Positions 43,838-52,687 of a stretch of 64,000 nt of DNA are shown here, in pieces (positions within the stretch are counted from its first letter, which is position 1; each line of letters begins with the position of its first letter). The translations under genes were made by a program, and so were the position numbers. Source of the stretch: an uncultured Oscillospiraceae bacterium (GTDB taxonomy: Bacteria > Bacillota > Clostridia > Oscillospirales > Acutalibacteraceae); contig CATXDC010000001.1 of assembly GCA_958366985.1 (NCBI GenBank), positions 124,001 through 188,000 on the forward strand, read 5' to 3'. The notes under the pieces were generated by a model. It did no database searches. It was given only the letters and a program-made list of their open reading frames with translations, and was not told where the DNA came from.

Positions 43838-43851
43838 AAAATATAATCCCC

Positions 43852-44304
43852 TTAACCGTTAATAAGTTTGTTAATACTCTTTTTTAGAGCCGCCGCTTTA
43901 TCGTTATCCGTGCAAAGAACAAAAATTGTATCATCCCCTGCCAATGTACCTACTACTCCGTCCCAATGCATTGCATCAATTCCGGCACAAGCGGCAGGAG
44001 CCATACCTGAATAACATTTAATTGAGCATATATTTCCTGCATAATTTATTGAAATAACCGATTCTTTAAAGATTGCATGGAATTTTGCACTGTGATCAGT
44101 TGATGCTGATTTATTCAGAGAATAACAATACTGACCTGATGAGTTCATAGTTTTAACAAGACGAAGTTCTTTGATGTCCCTTGATATTGTAGCCTGCGTC
44201 ACATCAAAACCATTTTCTGAAAGCTTTTCCAAAAGCTCGTCCTGAGTGGTAATGTTGTATTTTTCAATAATCTCCAAAATTAATGCATGACGTTTTCTTT
44301 TCAC
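43852..44304 (-). CDS. argR: Arginine repressor ArgR
   Basis: 150 residues from GTG at 44304, chosen because GGAGGG lies 6 nt upstream inside the end of nadK; a longer frame from ATG 44325 is less likely. The N-terminal winged helix (KRHALILEIIEKYNITTQDELLEKL, DVTQATISRDIKELRL) binds ARG boxes. The C-terminal domain (TLAGDDTIFVLC) binds arginine and forms the hexamer. Gene order nadK-argR-recN is typical. No ARG-box-regulated arg operon lies in the window. Confidence 0.94.
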   Translation of the reverse strand: MKRKRHALILEIIEKYNITTQDELLEKLSENGFDVTQATISRDIKELRLVKTMNSSGQYCYSLNKSASTDHSAKFHAIFKESVISINYAGNICSIKCYSGMAPAACAGIDAMHWDGVVGTLAGDDTIFVLCTDNDKAAALKKSINKLING

Positions 44305-44305
44305 G

Positions 44306-45169
44306 TTATACCCTCCGTTCAGCAAGCTTCTTATTCAAAATATCTATGAAAGTATCCGATTTAATTCTTATAAGCTGCGCATAGTCATCGGCTCTTTCAA
44401 TTGAGACTTTGTAATTACTTTCAAGTTTGATGGCTTCTTCTCCATCACAGGAAAAGAAGAAATCATCACAGCATGATTCATCCGGCTGCACTATCAGCTT
44501 GGAATCAGCTCTGAAAATCAAAGACCTGGCAAATAGTGAATGCGTACAGATTGGAGTAAGAAGTATACTTTCAATTACCGGATCCACAACAGGCCCTCCT
44601 GCTGAAAGACAGTAAGCTGTTGAACCTGTTGGTGTAGAAATAACCAATCCGTCTGCGAGATAGTTATTTACTAAATTACCGTCACAATATACCTTTGTCT
44701 TAATCATTTTAAGCTGAGAACCTCGTGAAAAAACCGCATCATTTATTGCATAAAAGGTTCCTACAAAAGATTCATCAACATCTATCGAAACTTTCAGCAT
44801 CATACGCTTATCGATTTTAAATTCACCATCAATAAGCTTATCCAAAAGTTCCAGTTCGTGTTTTTCGAGACCAGCCATGTACCCTAAAGTTCCGGCATTA
44901 ATCCCCAAAACCGGTTTACCGAATTTTGCCGCTTCTTTGGCACATCTTAAAATTGTACCATCGCCGCCTACTGCGATTATTGCAGAGCACTGCTTCATAA
45001 TATCGTCATCGGATAAGAAAACAGCTTTGTCTAATTCATTAAAATCGGCTTTGTTTTCTTCAGGAATAAATACCTCAGCACCCAGCTGAAAAAGCCTATC
45101 ACATACGGATAAAGCAACTTCATAGGCATTGCTTTTTGTTAAATTGGGTATAACTGCAAATTTATTCAT
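44306..45169 (-). CDS. nadK: NAD kinase
   Basis: 287 residues from the ATG at 45169 (TAGGTAG upstream; a GTG at 45178 is the alternative). GGDGT at residues 68-72 is the nucleotide-binding motif, with NAGTLGYMA and STPTGSTAYCLSAGGPVV following. It phosphorylates NAD to NADP. It overlaps tlyA by 8 nt and ends one base before the argR start, indicating coupled translation. Confidence 0.94.
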   Translation of the reverse strand: MNKFAVIPNLTKSNAYEVALSVCDRLFQLGAEVFIPEENKADFNELDKAVFLSDDDIMKQCSAIIAVGGDGTILRCAKEAAKFGKPVLGINAGTLGYMAGLEKHELELLDKLIDGEFKIDKRMMLKVSIDVDESFVGTFYAINDAVFSRGSQLKMIKTKVYCDGNLVNNYLADGLVISTPTGSTAYCLSAGGPVVDPVIESILLTPICTHSLFARSLIFRADSKLIVQPDESCCDDFFFSCDGEEAIKLESNYKVSIERADDYAQLIRIKSDTFIDILNKKLAERRV

Positions 45170-46001
45170 TTGTGTCACTACCTACATTGTTTTTATCGAG
45201 AGTACTGTGTGAAGCTTCTACAACTCTTTCTATCATTTCCGAATCTACCGCACAAGTTTTTTCGTCTGCTTTCTTTATGTACAATAAATATTCGATGTTT
45301 CCTTCGGGTCCTTTTACAGGAGAAAAATCAAGATTTAAAACCGAAAATCCATTGTCAGAAGCGTATCCGATTACATTTTCGATTACTTCTATATGTGTAG
45401 CTCTTTCCCTGACAACGCCTTTTTTTCCTACTTTATCCTTTCCTGCTTCAAATTGTGGTTTAACAAGACAAACACATTCTCCGTCAGTTTTAAGTAATGG
45501 CATCAACGCCGGAAAAATCAGTTTTAATGAAATAAAAGAAACATCTATACTTGCAAAATCGATACTTTCAGGAATCTGTTCGTTGGTTACATATCTGAAA
45601 TTTGTTCTTTCGAGGTTAACTACACGAGAATCTGAGCGAAGTTTCCAAGCAAGCTGTCCATAGCCTACATCAATAGAATAAACCTTTACTGCTCCGTTTT
45701 GCAGCATGCAATCAGTAAAGCCGCCGGTAGACGCACCTATATCCATACAAACTTTATCTTTCAAAGTTATCGGAAAAACTTCCATGGCTTTTTCAAGCTT
45801 AAGTCCCCCACGGCTGACATATGGCAGCGTATTTCCACGAAGCTCTATTTTATCGCTGCTGTTTACAGTCATACCTGGTTTTATGGCCTTCATTCCGTTA
45901 ACATATATCTGTCCGGCCATTATAAGCGCTTTTGCCTTTTCACGACTTTCTGATATTCCCAATTCAAATACTGCTGAATCAAGCCTTAGTTTATTGCTCA
46001 A
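45162..46001 (-). CDS. tlyA: TlyA-family rRNA 2'-O-methyltransferase / hemolysin-like protein
   Basis: 279 residues from TTG at 46001 (GGGAGTG about 9 nt upstream; a TTG at 46019 is possible). An N-terminal S4 RNA-binding domain (RLDSAVFELGISESREKAKALIMAGQIYVNG) precedes an FtsJ-like methyltransferase with DIGASTGGFTDCMLQNGA for SAM and KPQFE with the catalytic Lys. Mycobacterial TlyA methylates 16S and 23S rRNA; the exact target here is unknown. It starts inside the end of dxs (11-nt overlap). Confidence 0.9.
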   Translation of the reverse strand: MSNKLRLDSAVFELGISESREKAKALIMAGQIYVNGMKAIKPGMTVNSSDKIELRGNTLPYVSRGGLKLEKAMEVFPITLKDKVCMDIGASTGGFTDCMLQNGAVKVYSIDVGYGQLAWKLRSDSRVVNLERTNFRYVTNEQIPESIDFASIDVSFISLKLIFPALMPLLKTDGECVCLVKPQFEAGKDKVGKKGVVRERATHIEVIENVIGYASDNGFSVLNLDFSPVKGPEGNIEYLLYIKKADEKTCAVDSEMIERVVEASHSTLDKNNVGSDTNE

Positions 46002-47868
46002 ATTCCTGTACACTCCCAATTATTTTATCAGCCATGCCTCTGCTGTCCAGTTGGTATTTTTTAAGTAAAGAGCTTACTGAAGCATGTTTAACAAACTGAT
46101 CGTCGATTGCTGTAATATTATAGCTTCCTTTATAGTTATTTTCAAGAAGATGCAATGCAAATTGCTCGCCGACACCGCCGTTTTTTATGCCTTCTTCAAA
46201 AAAGAATATGTGCTTACAATTTAAAACGTTTTCATAAGCTTCACGGCTTATAGGATGAATTTTATTCAGTTTAAGAATTTTAACTGAAATGCCCTGTTCT
46301 TCTGACAAAATTTCTGCTGCATCACAGGCATGCGCAAAAATACGTCCATAAGTTACAATGGCTATCTCTGCATCGTCATTACCAAACAAATCAAAGTCAA
46401 CACTTTGAGGCTTATACTTTTCAGCAAGAGCATGTTCTGCTCCTCTTGGATATCTGACAACGCATATGCCTGGGACATTATAAAATGCTTCATCAAGAAT
46501 ATTTTTAAGGCCAAAATAAGTTGACGGGGAAAAAATTGTAATGCCAGGCACACTGCTGAGCATCGCAACATCAAAAAGCCCCTGATGGCTTTCACCGTCC
46601 TCGCCGACAAATCCAGCACGATCAATTGCGATAACTATTTTAAGTCTCTGCATGGCCACATCATGAATCATCTGGTCATAGCATCTTTGAAGAAAAGTTG
46701 AATAGACGACAAAAACAGGAATCATACCGTTCTTTGCAAGTCCTGAAGCAAATGTTACCGCATGCTCTTCGGCAATACCGACATCAAAGAAACGGTCTTT
46801 ATACTTTTTACTGAATTCATCAAGTCCTGTGCCCAAAGCCATAGCGGCAGTGATAGCACAGATTCTGCCGTCATCCTCAGCCATCTTACAAAGATAATCA
46901 CCGAATTCTGCTGAGAAGTTTGTACCAGACGAAAGAGGCTCTCCCGTATTAATATCAAATTTTGAAATTCCGTGAAAATGACTGGGATCCTTTTCTGCGA
47001 AATTATATCCTTTTCCCTTAATGGTATTAATATGAAGCAAAACAGGTCTTTTTGAAAGTTTTGCACTTTCAAGAGCTTCTGAAAGTACTTTTATATCGTG
47101 ACCGTCAATGGGTCCCATATAGCGGAATCCCATATCCTCAAATACTGTACTTCCGTAAATAAAGTCTTTTGCTTTTGACTTCAAATTAAATACCATATTT
47201 GAAAGTTTTCCGCCAATAAACGGAATTGCCTTCAGTATCTTTTCTACTCCAAATTTAAGACGGTAATAACCCGGCTTTGAACGAATAACCGCCAAATGTC
47301 TTGCCATGGAACCGACATTCTGTGAAATTGACATTTCATTATCGTTAAGTATAACTATAAGACGGTCTTTTGAACGTCCTGCGTTATTAAGAGCTTCATA
47401 GGCAAGTCCGCCTGTAAGAGCTCCGTCACCTATAACCGCAATTACATGATGCTTGTCATTTTGAAGTGTTTTGGCACTAGAAAGTCCAAATGCCGCTGAT
47501 ATAGACGTACTGCTGTGACCGCTATAAAAAATGTCATGTTTGCTTTCATAAGGCCTTGAAAATCCCGATATGCCGTTTTCCGTTCTTAAGGTATGAAAAT
47601 CTTTATAGCGTCCGGTAAGAAGCTTATGAGTATACACCTGATGTCCTACATCCCACACGATCTGATCATTTGGTGAATCAAACACTCGGTGCAAAGCCAA
47701 AGTCAATTCCACAACACCCAGGTTTGAAGCCAAGTGTCCTCCTGTTTTGGAAACTGTATCTATAAGCTCAGCTCTTATTTCTTCAGCAAGCACCTCAAGC
47801 TGTTCATCACTGAAATCTTTAATATCGCTTGGATCGTTTATTTTATCCAAAAAAGCATATTCTTTCAT
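45991..47868 (-). CDS. dxs: 1-deoxy-D-xylulose-5-phosphate synthase
   Basis: 625-residue thiamine-diphosphate enzyme, first step of the MEP isoprenoid pathway. The TPP motif GDGALTGGLAYEALNN runs 147-162. WDVGHQVYTHKLLTGR (72-87) and the catalytic DRAGFVGEDGESHQG block are intact. The family length is normal. The ribosome site is weak (AAAG about 13 nt upstream), so translation may depend on coupling to ispA 17 nt upstream. It lies in the ispA-dxs-tlyA order common in Firmicutes. Confidence 0.96.
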   Translation of the reverse strand: MKEYAFLDKINDPSDIKDFSDEQLEVLAEEIRAELIDTVSKTGGHLASNLGVVELTLALHRVFDSPNDQIVWDVGHQVYTHKLLTGRYKDFHTLRTENGISGFSRPYESKHDIFYSGHSSTSISAAFGLSSAKTLQNDKHHVIAVIGDGALTGGLAYEALNNAGRSKDRLIVILNDNEMSISQNVGSMARHLAVIRSKPGYYRLKFGVEKILKAIPFIGGKLSNMVFNLKSKAKDFIYGSTVFEDMGFRYMGPIDGHDIKVLSEALESAKLSKRPVLLHINTIKGKGYNFAEKDPSHFHGISKFDINTGEPLSSGTNFSAEFGDYLCKMAEDDGRICAITAAMALGTGLDEFSKKYKDRFFDVGIAEEHAVTFASGLAKNGMIPVFVVYSTFLQRCYDQMIHDVAMQRLKIVIAIDRAGFVGEDGESHQGLFDVAMLSSVPGITIFSPSTYFGLKNILDEAFYNVPGICVVRYPRGAEHALAEKYKPQSVDFDLFGNDDAEIAIVTYGRIFAHACDAAEILSEEQGISVKILKLNKIHPISREAYENVLNCKHIFFFEEGIKNGGVGEQFALHLLENNYKGSYNITAIDDQFVKHASVSSLLKKYQLDSRGMADKIIGSVQEFEQ

Positions 47869-47885
47869 AGTGTCATTCGCTTTCT

Positions 47886-48776
47886 TTAATAGTCTCTTTT
47901 AGCAAGGAAAAGAGTAAGCTCCTTAAGGAAGTCAGAGCCATCAAACTCGTTTAATATTTCAATCGCTTCACTTGTCAGCTTATCAACGATTTGCTGTGAT
48001 TCATCCAGTCCTAAAAGTGAAACATAAGTGGACTTATCATTTACGCTGTCGCTGCCCACAGGCTTACCGAGAAGCTGTGCATCACCTTTAACGTCAAGGA
48101 TATCATCAACAATCTGAAAAGCTAAACCGATTTTTTCTGCAAAGTCTCCGGCAAGCTTGACTTTATGATCGTCTGCTCCGCCTACAATGCATCCCATCTG
48201 ACAAGCTGCCGATATCAAAGCGCTGGTTTTTTTTGAATCCATTAATTTTAAAATCTCAACATCAGCCTTTTTGCCTTCGCTCTGTAAATCAATAACCTGT
48301 CCGCCTATCATTCCGTAAACTCCAGCCTTCTCAGCAAGAACTCCGGCAGCACGTATAGCCTGTAAAGGTGAAACTGTATTAAAGTCAGTTCTGTTGGCAA
48401 TTGTATCAAAAGCTAATGTAAGCAGAGCATCGCCGGCAAGGAGTGCATTTGCTTCTCCGAATTTTTTATGACATGACGGCTTTCCCCTTCTCATGTCATC
48501 ATCATCCATACAGGGAAGATCGTCATGTGCCAACGAATATGAATGAATCATTTCAATGGCTGCAGCAAAGGGCGTTGCCTTCTCATATTCGCCACAGCAT
48601 ATACGGCAAAACTCCAAAACAAGAACAGGTCTGATTCGCTTTCCTCCGTCTGTTATACAATAAGTTACACTGTCTGAAAGTACTTCCTGATAAGGTTTGG
48701 CTTCCGGAAGAAATTTAGGCAAATTATTTTCAAAATAATCTACATATTTTTTCAAACTGTTTGAAAAATCACTCAT
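47886..48776 (-). CDS. ispA: Farnesyl diphosphate synthase (polyprenyl synthetase)
   Basis: 296 residues from the ATG at 48776 (GGGAG 9 nt upstream; ATG 48782 is too close to it). The first Asp-rich motif DDLPCMDDDDMRRG (85-98) has the two-residue insertion typical of bacterial farnesyl diphosphate synthases; the second is QIVDDILDVKGD. It condenses IPP with DMAPP/GPP to make FPP for downstream prenyl lipids. It overlaps xseB by 8 nt. Confidence 0.94.
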   Translation of the reverse strand: MSDFSNSLKKYVDYFENNLPKFLPEAKPYQEVLSDSVTYCITDGGKRIRPVLVLEFCRICCGEYEKATPFAAAIEMIHSYSLAHDDLPCMDDDDMRRGKPSCHKKFGEANALLAGDALLTLAFDTIANRTDFNTVSPLQAIRAAGVLAEKAGVYGMIGGQVIDLQSEGKKADVEILKLMDSKKTSALISAACQMGCIVGGADDHKVKLAGDFAEKIGLAFQIVDDILDVKGDAQLLGKPVGSDSVNDKSTYVSLLGLDESQQIVDKLTSEAIEILNEFDGSDFLKELTLFLAKRDY

Positions 48777-48984
48777 CGTCATCTACTCCCGCAGTTACAT
48801 TTTCGCTTAATATTGTAAGTTTGCCCTCAGCCTCATCAAGATATTTTTTGCAAAAAGCTGAAAGCTCAGTTGCTTCTTCATAAAGCTTCAACGATTTGTC
48901 AAGGGGAAGCTCGCCACTCTCCAAAGAAGTAACTATTTCTTCAAGTCTTTTCATTGCTGCTTCATAGGTCATATTTTTTCGCAT
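48769..48984 (-). CDS. xseB: Exodeoxyribonuclease VII small subunit
   Basis: 71 residues from the ATG at 48984, preceded by GGAGAG inside the xseA end. MTYEAAMKRLEEIVTSLESGELPLDKSLKLYEEATEL is the family's two-helix core, and the acidic tail ends DDDE. Length is typical. It begins 5 nt after the xseA stop codon. Confidence 0.93.
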   Translation of the reverse strand: MRKNMTYEAAMKRLEEIVTSLESGELPLDKSLKLYEEATELSAFCKKYLDEAEGKLTILSENVTAGVDDDE

Positions 48985-48989
48985 TGGAA

Positions 48990-50204
48990 TCACTCTCCGG
49001 TAGAAAGAACAATACATTCGGCATTGCCTTTTGAAAATTTTATATTGATAATATCGTCTTTTTTAATATCCTTTGATGCTGAGATGATTTTACCATCAGC
49101 ATCGGTAACTACACTGTATCCTCTTGCCAATACTTTAAAAGGGCTTAAACTATCAAGAGCAGAGGCTGCCTTTGCAAATCTTGTTTTTTCTTCTGCTAAA
49201 GTAAGCAATGCAGAATTACGAATTCTTGAAGTAACAGAATCAAACTGCATTTGCTTTTGTCTTATAAGCATAAGAGGATTTTTTAGATATACGCTTGAAG
49301 TTATATATTCTAACTCGTTTCTTTTTCCTGATAAAATATCAGCCATAGCCTGATTACAGTGCTTAATAAGAAAATTAAGGTTACTCAAAAGTTCAGCTTT
49401 ATCAGGCACGGCTAATTCCGCTGCAGCTGACGGAGTTGGAGCACGAAGATCGGCGACAAAATCGCTGATTGTAAAATCAGTTTCATGTCCTACGGCAGAA
49501 ATAACAGGTATAATGCTGTTATATATGGCATAGGCAACGATCTCTTCATTAAACGCCCATAAATCTTCTATGGAGCCGCCTCCTCTGCCTACTATCAAAA
49601 CATCGGCAAGATCATTTTGGTTGAAATATTCGATTGCAGCAGTGATTTGCTGTGCTGCGCCGTCTCCTTGTACAAGCACAGGATACAAAATGATTTCAGC
49701 GCTTGGAAAACGTCTGAAAACAATATTTCGGATATCCTGTATAGCTGCACCTGTAGGAGAAGTTACAACACCGATTTTACGTGGAAATTTAGGAATCGGC
49801 TTTTTGGCTTCCATGTCAAAAAGTCCCTGCTTTTGAAGTTTCGCTTTAAGCTGTTCAAAAGCAATTGTCAGTGCACCTGCGCCGTCCGGCTGCATATCAT
49901 CAATATATACCTGATACTGACCGTCACGCTCGAAAACAGACACTCTGCCTTTGACTATAACTTTCATACCGTTTTCAGGCACAAATTTAAGCCTTGAAGC
50001 GCTCGAACGGAACATCACCGCTTTAACTGACGCATTGGCATCCTTTAAAGTCATATACAAATGCCCTGTTCGATAATGGTTAGTAAAATTAGATATTTCA
50101 CCGCTCAAAAAGACATAAGAAAGATTTACATCCGAGTCAAAAAGTGATTTTATATAAAAATTAAGCTGACTTACAGTTATAACGGCAGATTTATTTTGAA
50201 TCAT
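48990..50204 (-). CDS. xseA: Exodeoxyribonuclease VII large subunit
   Basis: 404 residues from the ATG at 50204 (GAGGTGG just upstream; ATG 50207 is also possible). N-terminal OB-fold (VSQLNFYIKSLFDSD, GEISNFTNH, GHLYMTLKD), then the catalytic region with GVVTSPTGAAIQDI, GRGGGSIEDLWAFNEE and SAVGHETDFTISDFVADLRAPTPSAAAEL. It degrades single-stranded DNA with XseB. It overlaps the TsaD-like gene by 14 nt. Confidence 0.95.
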   Translation of the reverse strand: MIQNKSAVITVSQLNFYIKSLFDSDVNLSYVFLSGEISNFTNHYRTGHLYMTLKDANASVKAVMFRSSASRLKFVPENGMKVIVKGRVSVFERDGQYQVYIDDMQPDGAGALTIAFEQLKAKLQKQGLFDMEAKKPIPKFPRKIGVVTSPTGAAIQDIRNIVFRRFPSAEIILYPVLVQGDGAAQQITAAIEYFNQNDLADVLIVGRGGGSIEDLWAFNEEIVAYAIYNSIIPVISAVGHETDFTISDFVADLRAPTPSAAAELAVPDKAELLSNLNFLIKHCNQAMADILSGKRNELEYITSSVYLKNPLMLIRQKQMQFDSVTSRIRNSALLTLAEEKTRFAKAASALDSLSPFKVLARGYSVVTDADGKIISASKDIKKDDIINIKFSKGNAECIVLSTGE

Positions 50205-51141
50205 CATGTACCACCTCGCCGAGCACTGCAATTCCTGCGGCATTATCAGATGAAAATTCCGGCAAAGAAAAGACGGCATTATCTGCAAAATTCTTTTTTA
50301 TCATGCCTCTGATAAGAGTGTTCGAAAGCACACCTCCGGCAAAAACAATTGTAATACCCGGATATTTTTCTAAAACATACCCGCACATTTCACAGATAGC
50401 AGAACCTACATAAGTAAGACAATATTTCGCAACGTCTTCCGCAGACTCATCATCTTTAATCATTTTCATGCATTTATTTTCCACGCCTGAAAGTGAACAG
50501 TTGCCATCCTTAATGTAAGGTTTTATTTTATATTCTCTTTTGCTTTTAAGAGAGAGCTCATCAAGGCTTTTTCCTGCCGGGAATTTAAGTCCCATGGCAG
50601 TTCCCACTCTATCAATAGCCTGACCGGCTTTAAGATCCGATGAAGCACATATTATTTGAGTACTGAATGAGCCATTATCATTAGGTTTTACAAGAACCGC
50701 TTCGGTTGTTCCTCCGGACACATGAAAAGCTGCAAACTGTTTTGCTTTCATTAAATCCATTCTATCAGCAGAAAAAAGTGCAGCAGCTATATGTCCGTCC
50801 TGATGAGAAAATTTATAGAGCGGGATTCCCATTGATGAAGCAACACTTTGTCCAGCAGATACACCTACAAGAAAGCAAGGCATATAGGAGCCGTCAACAC
50901 TTCTCGGACGTTCCGAAACACATACAGCGTCAATTTTACCACTGTATTTAGAGAAAAGATTCTGAAACAGCTCTGGAAGCTGAACTGTATGGTGGAAAAG
51001 TGCATCGCTTTGTCTTAATCCAAGACTTCCTTCTTTAACAGGAAGAAGTTTCCTTGTGTGAATCACATTTTTAGTTTCTGAATTATAAAGAGCCAGTGAC
51101 GTTGTATAGTTACTTGTATCTATACCTAAAAAAACAGCCAT
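50191..51141 (-). CDS. TsaD/Kae1-like protein (Gcp paralogue)
   Basis: 316 residues of the Kae1/TsaD ASKHA fold: FLGIDTSNYTTSLAL (phosphate 1), the metal motif H113-QDG-H117 (TsaD has HxxxH), FHVSGGTTEAVLV, and FAGGVLSNTLI near the C-terminus. It diverges from canonical TsaD (which reads ...HMEGH...) in most other positions and is about 20 residues shorter, so I read it as a clostridial paralogue of unknown role rather than the t6A synthase itself. It sits between nusB and xseA, where many Firmicutes carry folD. It ends by overlapping xseA. Confidence 0.8.
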   Translation of the reverse strand: MAVFLGIDTSNYTTSLALYNSETKNVIHTRKLLPVKEGSLGLRQSDALFHHTVQLPELFQNLFSKYSGKIDAVCVSERPRSVDGSYMPCFLVGVSAGQSVASSMGIPLYKFSHQDGHIAAALFSADRMDLMKAKQFAAFHVSGGTTEAVLVKPNDNGSFSTQIICASSDLKAGQAIDRVGTAMGLKFPAGKSLDELSLKSKREYKIKPYIKDGNCSLSGVENKCMKMIKDDESAEDVAKYCLTYVGSAICEMCGYVLEKYPGITIVFAGGVLSNTLIRGMIKKNFADNAVFSLPEFSSDNAAGIAVLGEVVHDDSK

Positions 51142-51143
51142 GA

Positions 51144-51545
51144 TTATGCACCGATTTTTTTGAGCACAGAACTCAAAACACCGTTAATAAAACCTGCATC
51201 ATCGGTAGGAGCATAAGTCTTTGCAAGCTCCACCGCTTCGTTAACGGAAACTTTATTGGGGATATCTGTAAAATAAAGAATTTCACTTATTGCGAGACGG
51301 AGAATAGATGCCGACACCTTGGAGATTCTGTCCTTTCTCCAGCCAACAAGATTTTCATCAATAAGCTTATCCACTGCTTCGAGATTTTCATATACTGTTT
51401 TTGAAAGACTTTCTGAAAAGTCTTCTTTTTCGAGTACTCCAGCTTCAACAGCGTTATCAATTATCTCTTCTACTGTGAGATCGTCCTGAAAAGATTTTTC
51501 AAAAATAATAATAAAAGCCTGTTCTCTTGCCTGACGTCTTGTCAT
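51144..51545 (-). CDS. nusB: Transcription antitermination factor NusB
   Basis: 133 residues, all-helical. TRRQAREQAFIIIFEKSF at the start and the C-terminal ILRLAISEILYFTDIPNKVSVNEAVELAKTYAPTDDAGFINGVLSSVLKKI are characteristic. It binds boxA RNA with NusE during rRNA transcription. GAGGAGGCT precedes the ATG. A terminator-like hairpin lies in the 78 nt between asp23 and nusB. Confidence 0.95.
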   Translation of the reverse strand: MTRRQAREQAFIIIFEKSFQDDLTVEEIIDNAVEAGVLEKEDFSESLSKTVYENLEAVDKLIDENLVGWRKDRISKVSASILRLAISEILYFTDIPNKVSVNEAVELAKTYAPTDDAGFINGVLSSVLKKIGA

Positions 51546-51576
51546 TTTTTAGCCTCCTCAAAATGGAATATTAAGA

Positions 51577-51613
51577 AAACAAGCCCTCCACAAGCAATAT
51601 TGATGCGGAAGGC
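51577..51613 (-). terminator. Terminator-like hairpin between asp23 and nusB
   Basis: On the minus strand GCCTTCCGCA (51613-51604) pairs with TGTGGAGGGC (51592-51583) with two G-U pairs, then TTGTTTTCTT follows. It could separate asp23 from nusB or attenuate read-through. Confidence 0.55.
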
Positions 51614-51623
51614 ATAATTTTTG

Positions 51624-51989
51624 TTATTTATCAGTGTGTTCAGGTTCGGAAAAATCAATGCCCAAAATATCAATATCTACTCTCGAAACTATTTTGCCTG
51701 TCATAGTCTGAACAGAAGTTTTGATTGTTTGCTGAATCTGTTCAGTTAAAACAGGTATTTTATAGCCGGAAAAAATATTGATATAAATATGAATATAAAC
51801 TTCGTTATCTTTTATTTTAATTTTAACACTTTTTAAAGACTGATCGCCAATCTTAAAAACCGTCTCCAAATCCGGCGGACGCTGAACAAATTTGCTGACG
51901 CCGGGTATATCTTTAACTGAGTTTATAACAATAGCGGCAAGAACATCTTCAGAAATCATAAGGCCGCCTACGTTTTTAGGATCTGTCAT
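51624..51989 (-). CDS. Asp23/Gls24 family envelope stress protein
   Basis: 121 residues from the ATG at 51989, following AAGGAGGA. GGLMISEDVLAAIVINSVKDIPGVSKF and VYIHIYINIFSGYKIPVLTEQIQQTIKTSVQTMTG are the Asp23 domain. Relatives (YqhY) sit before nusB in Firmicutes and influence fatty-acid synthesis or envelope stress; the role here is inferred only from that. Length is typical. Confidence 0.9.
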   Translation of the reverse strand: MTDPKNVGGLMISEDVLAAIVINSVKDIPGVSKFVQRPPDLETVFKIGDQSLKSVKIKIKDNEVYIHIYINIFSGYKIPVLTEQIQQTIKTSVQTMTGKIVSRVDIDILGIDFSEPEHTDK

Positions 51990-52040
51990 CAAAAATCCTC
52001 CTTACAATGCTGCATAAAAAATATATCAACATAAAAATAA

Positions 52041-52095
52041 GTGGTATAACATCCTTGTTTTCGGATATTATACCACAAATTGACCGTAAGGCACA
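52041..52095 (-). promoter_or_regulatory. Hairpin after spoIIIAH overlapping a possible promoter for asp23
   Basis: On the minus strand GTGGTATAATATCC and GGATGTTATACCAC (52076-52063 and 52054-52041) form a near-perfect stem, then a T-rich tail, so it can terminate the spoIIIA operon. The first arm includes TG-G-TATAAT (52075-52067), an extended -10 that could start the asp23-nusB operon. Both readings may hold. Confidence 0.5.
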
Positions 52096-52096
52096 A

Positions 52097-52675
52097 CTAT
52101 TTTGCTTCAATAATTGTAATATTTTCAACAGTAAATCCTGTCTGCTGAATTACTATTTCTTTTATCTGTAAAACCACTGTATCGTTGAGTTTGCCTTTTT
52201 CTACAATAACTTGAGCTTTACCGTTATCGATGACCACAACGCATCCTGATGAAATTTTTGCCTTTATTAAATTTTCTGTATCGGTTTCTTTTTTTATATT
52301 AGCGGATAATTTTTCAAGAGCCTCTGAGGCAGCTTTTTTTGATTCTGCGTCGGCAGTTGAAGAATCAATTGTCTGCTGCAAAGTTTCTTTCGCTTTATCG
52401 TGGGCAACAGTTCTGTCAAGTTTCGCCTGTACAAAATATTCCGGTTCATCGGTTTTATTTTCAGAAGATGGCAGTGTTCCCGAAACAAACTGTGCGTCTC
52501 CGAGATTGCCCGCTGTTGCAGCCTCCTGATTTTCCGTATTCTGCTGAGTGGAAGATACAGGTGAATTGGTTTGAACCGTCTGTGGCTGTTTAGTATAATA
52601 CCAGTTTACAAAAACTGCCGCACCAAGAGCCACTACCAAAGCTGCCATTAATACCTGTCGTTTCTTGAATATCAT
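52097..52675 (-). CDS. spoIIIAH: Stage III sporulation protein AH
   Basis: 192 residues. One N-terminal membrane helix (about 8-26), a Gln/Thr/Asn linker (30-75), then an extracellular YscJ/FliF-like ring domain. The region around AKISSGCVVVIDNGKAQVIVEKG and the C-terminal IVIQQTGFTVENITIIEAK is typical. SpoIIIAH (mother cell) docks with SpoIIQ (forespore) across the septum. AGGAGGA precedes the ATG. It is the last gene of the operon. Confidence 0.92.
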   Translation of the reverse strand: MIFKKRQVLMAALVVALGAAVFVNWYYTKQPQTVQTNSPVSSTQQNTENQEAATAGNLGDAQFVSGTLPSSENKTDEPEYFVQAKLDRTVAHDKAKETLQQTIDSSTADAESKKAASEALEKLSANIKKETDTENLIKAKISSGCVVVIDNGKAQVIVEKGKLNDTVVLQIKEIVIQQTGFTVENITIIEAK

Positions 52676-52687
52676 TTCAGTTTCCTC

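Noticed and set aside
50205..50288. Longer N-terminus for xseA
   Set aside because: It would overlap the TsaD-like gene by about 98 nt; the conserved OB-fold begins at MIQNKSAV with a proper ribosome site.
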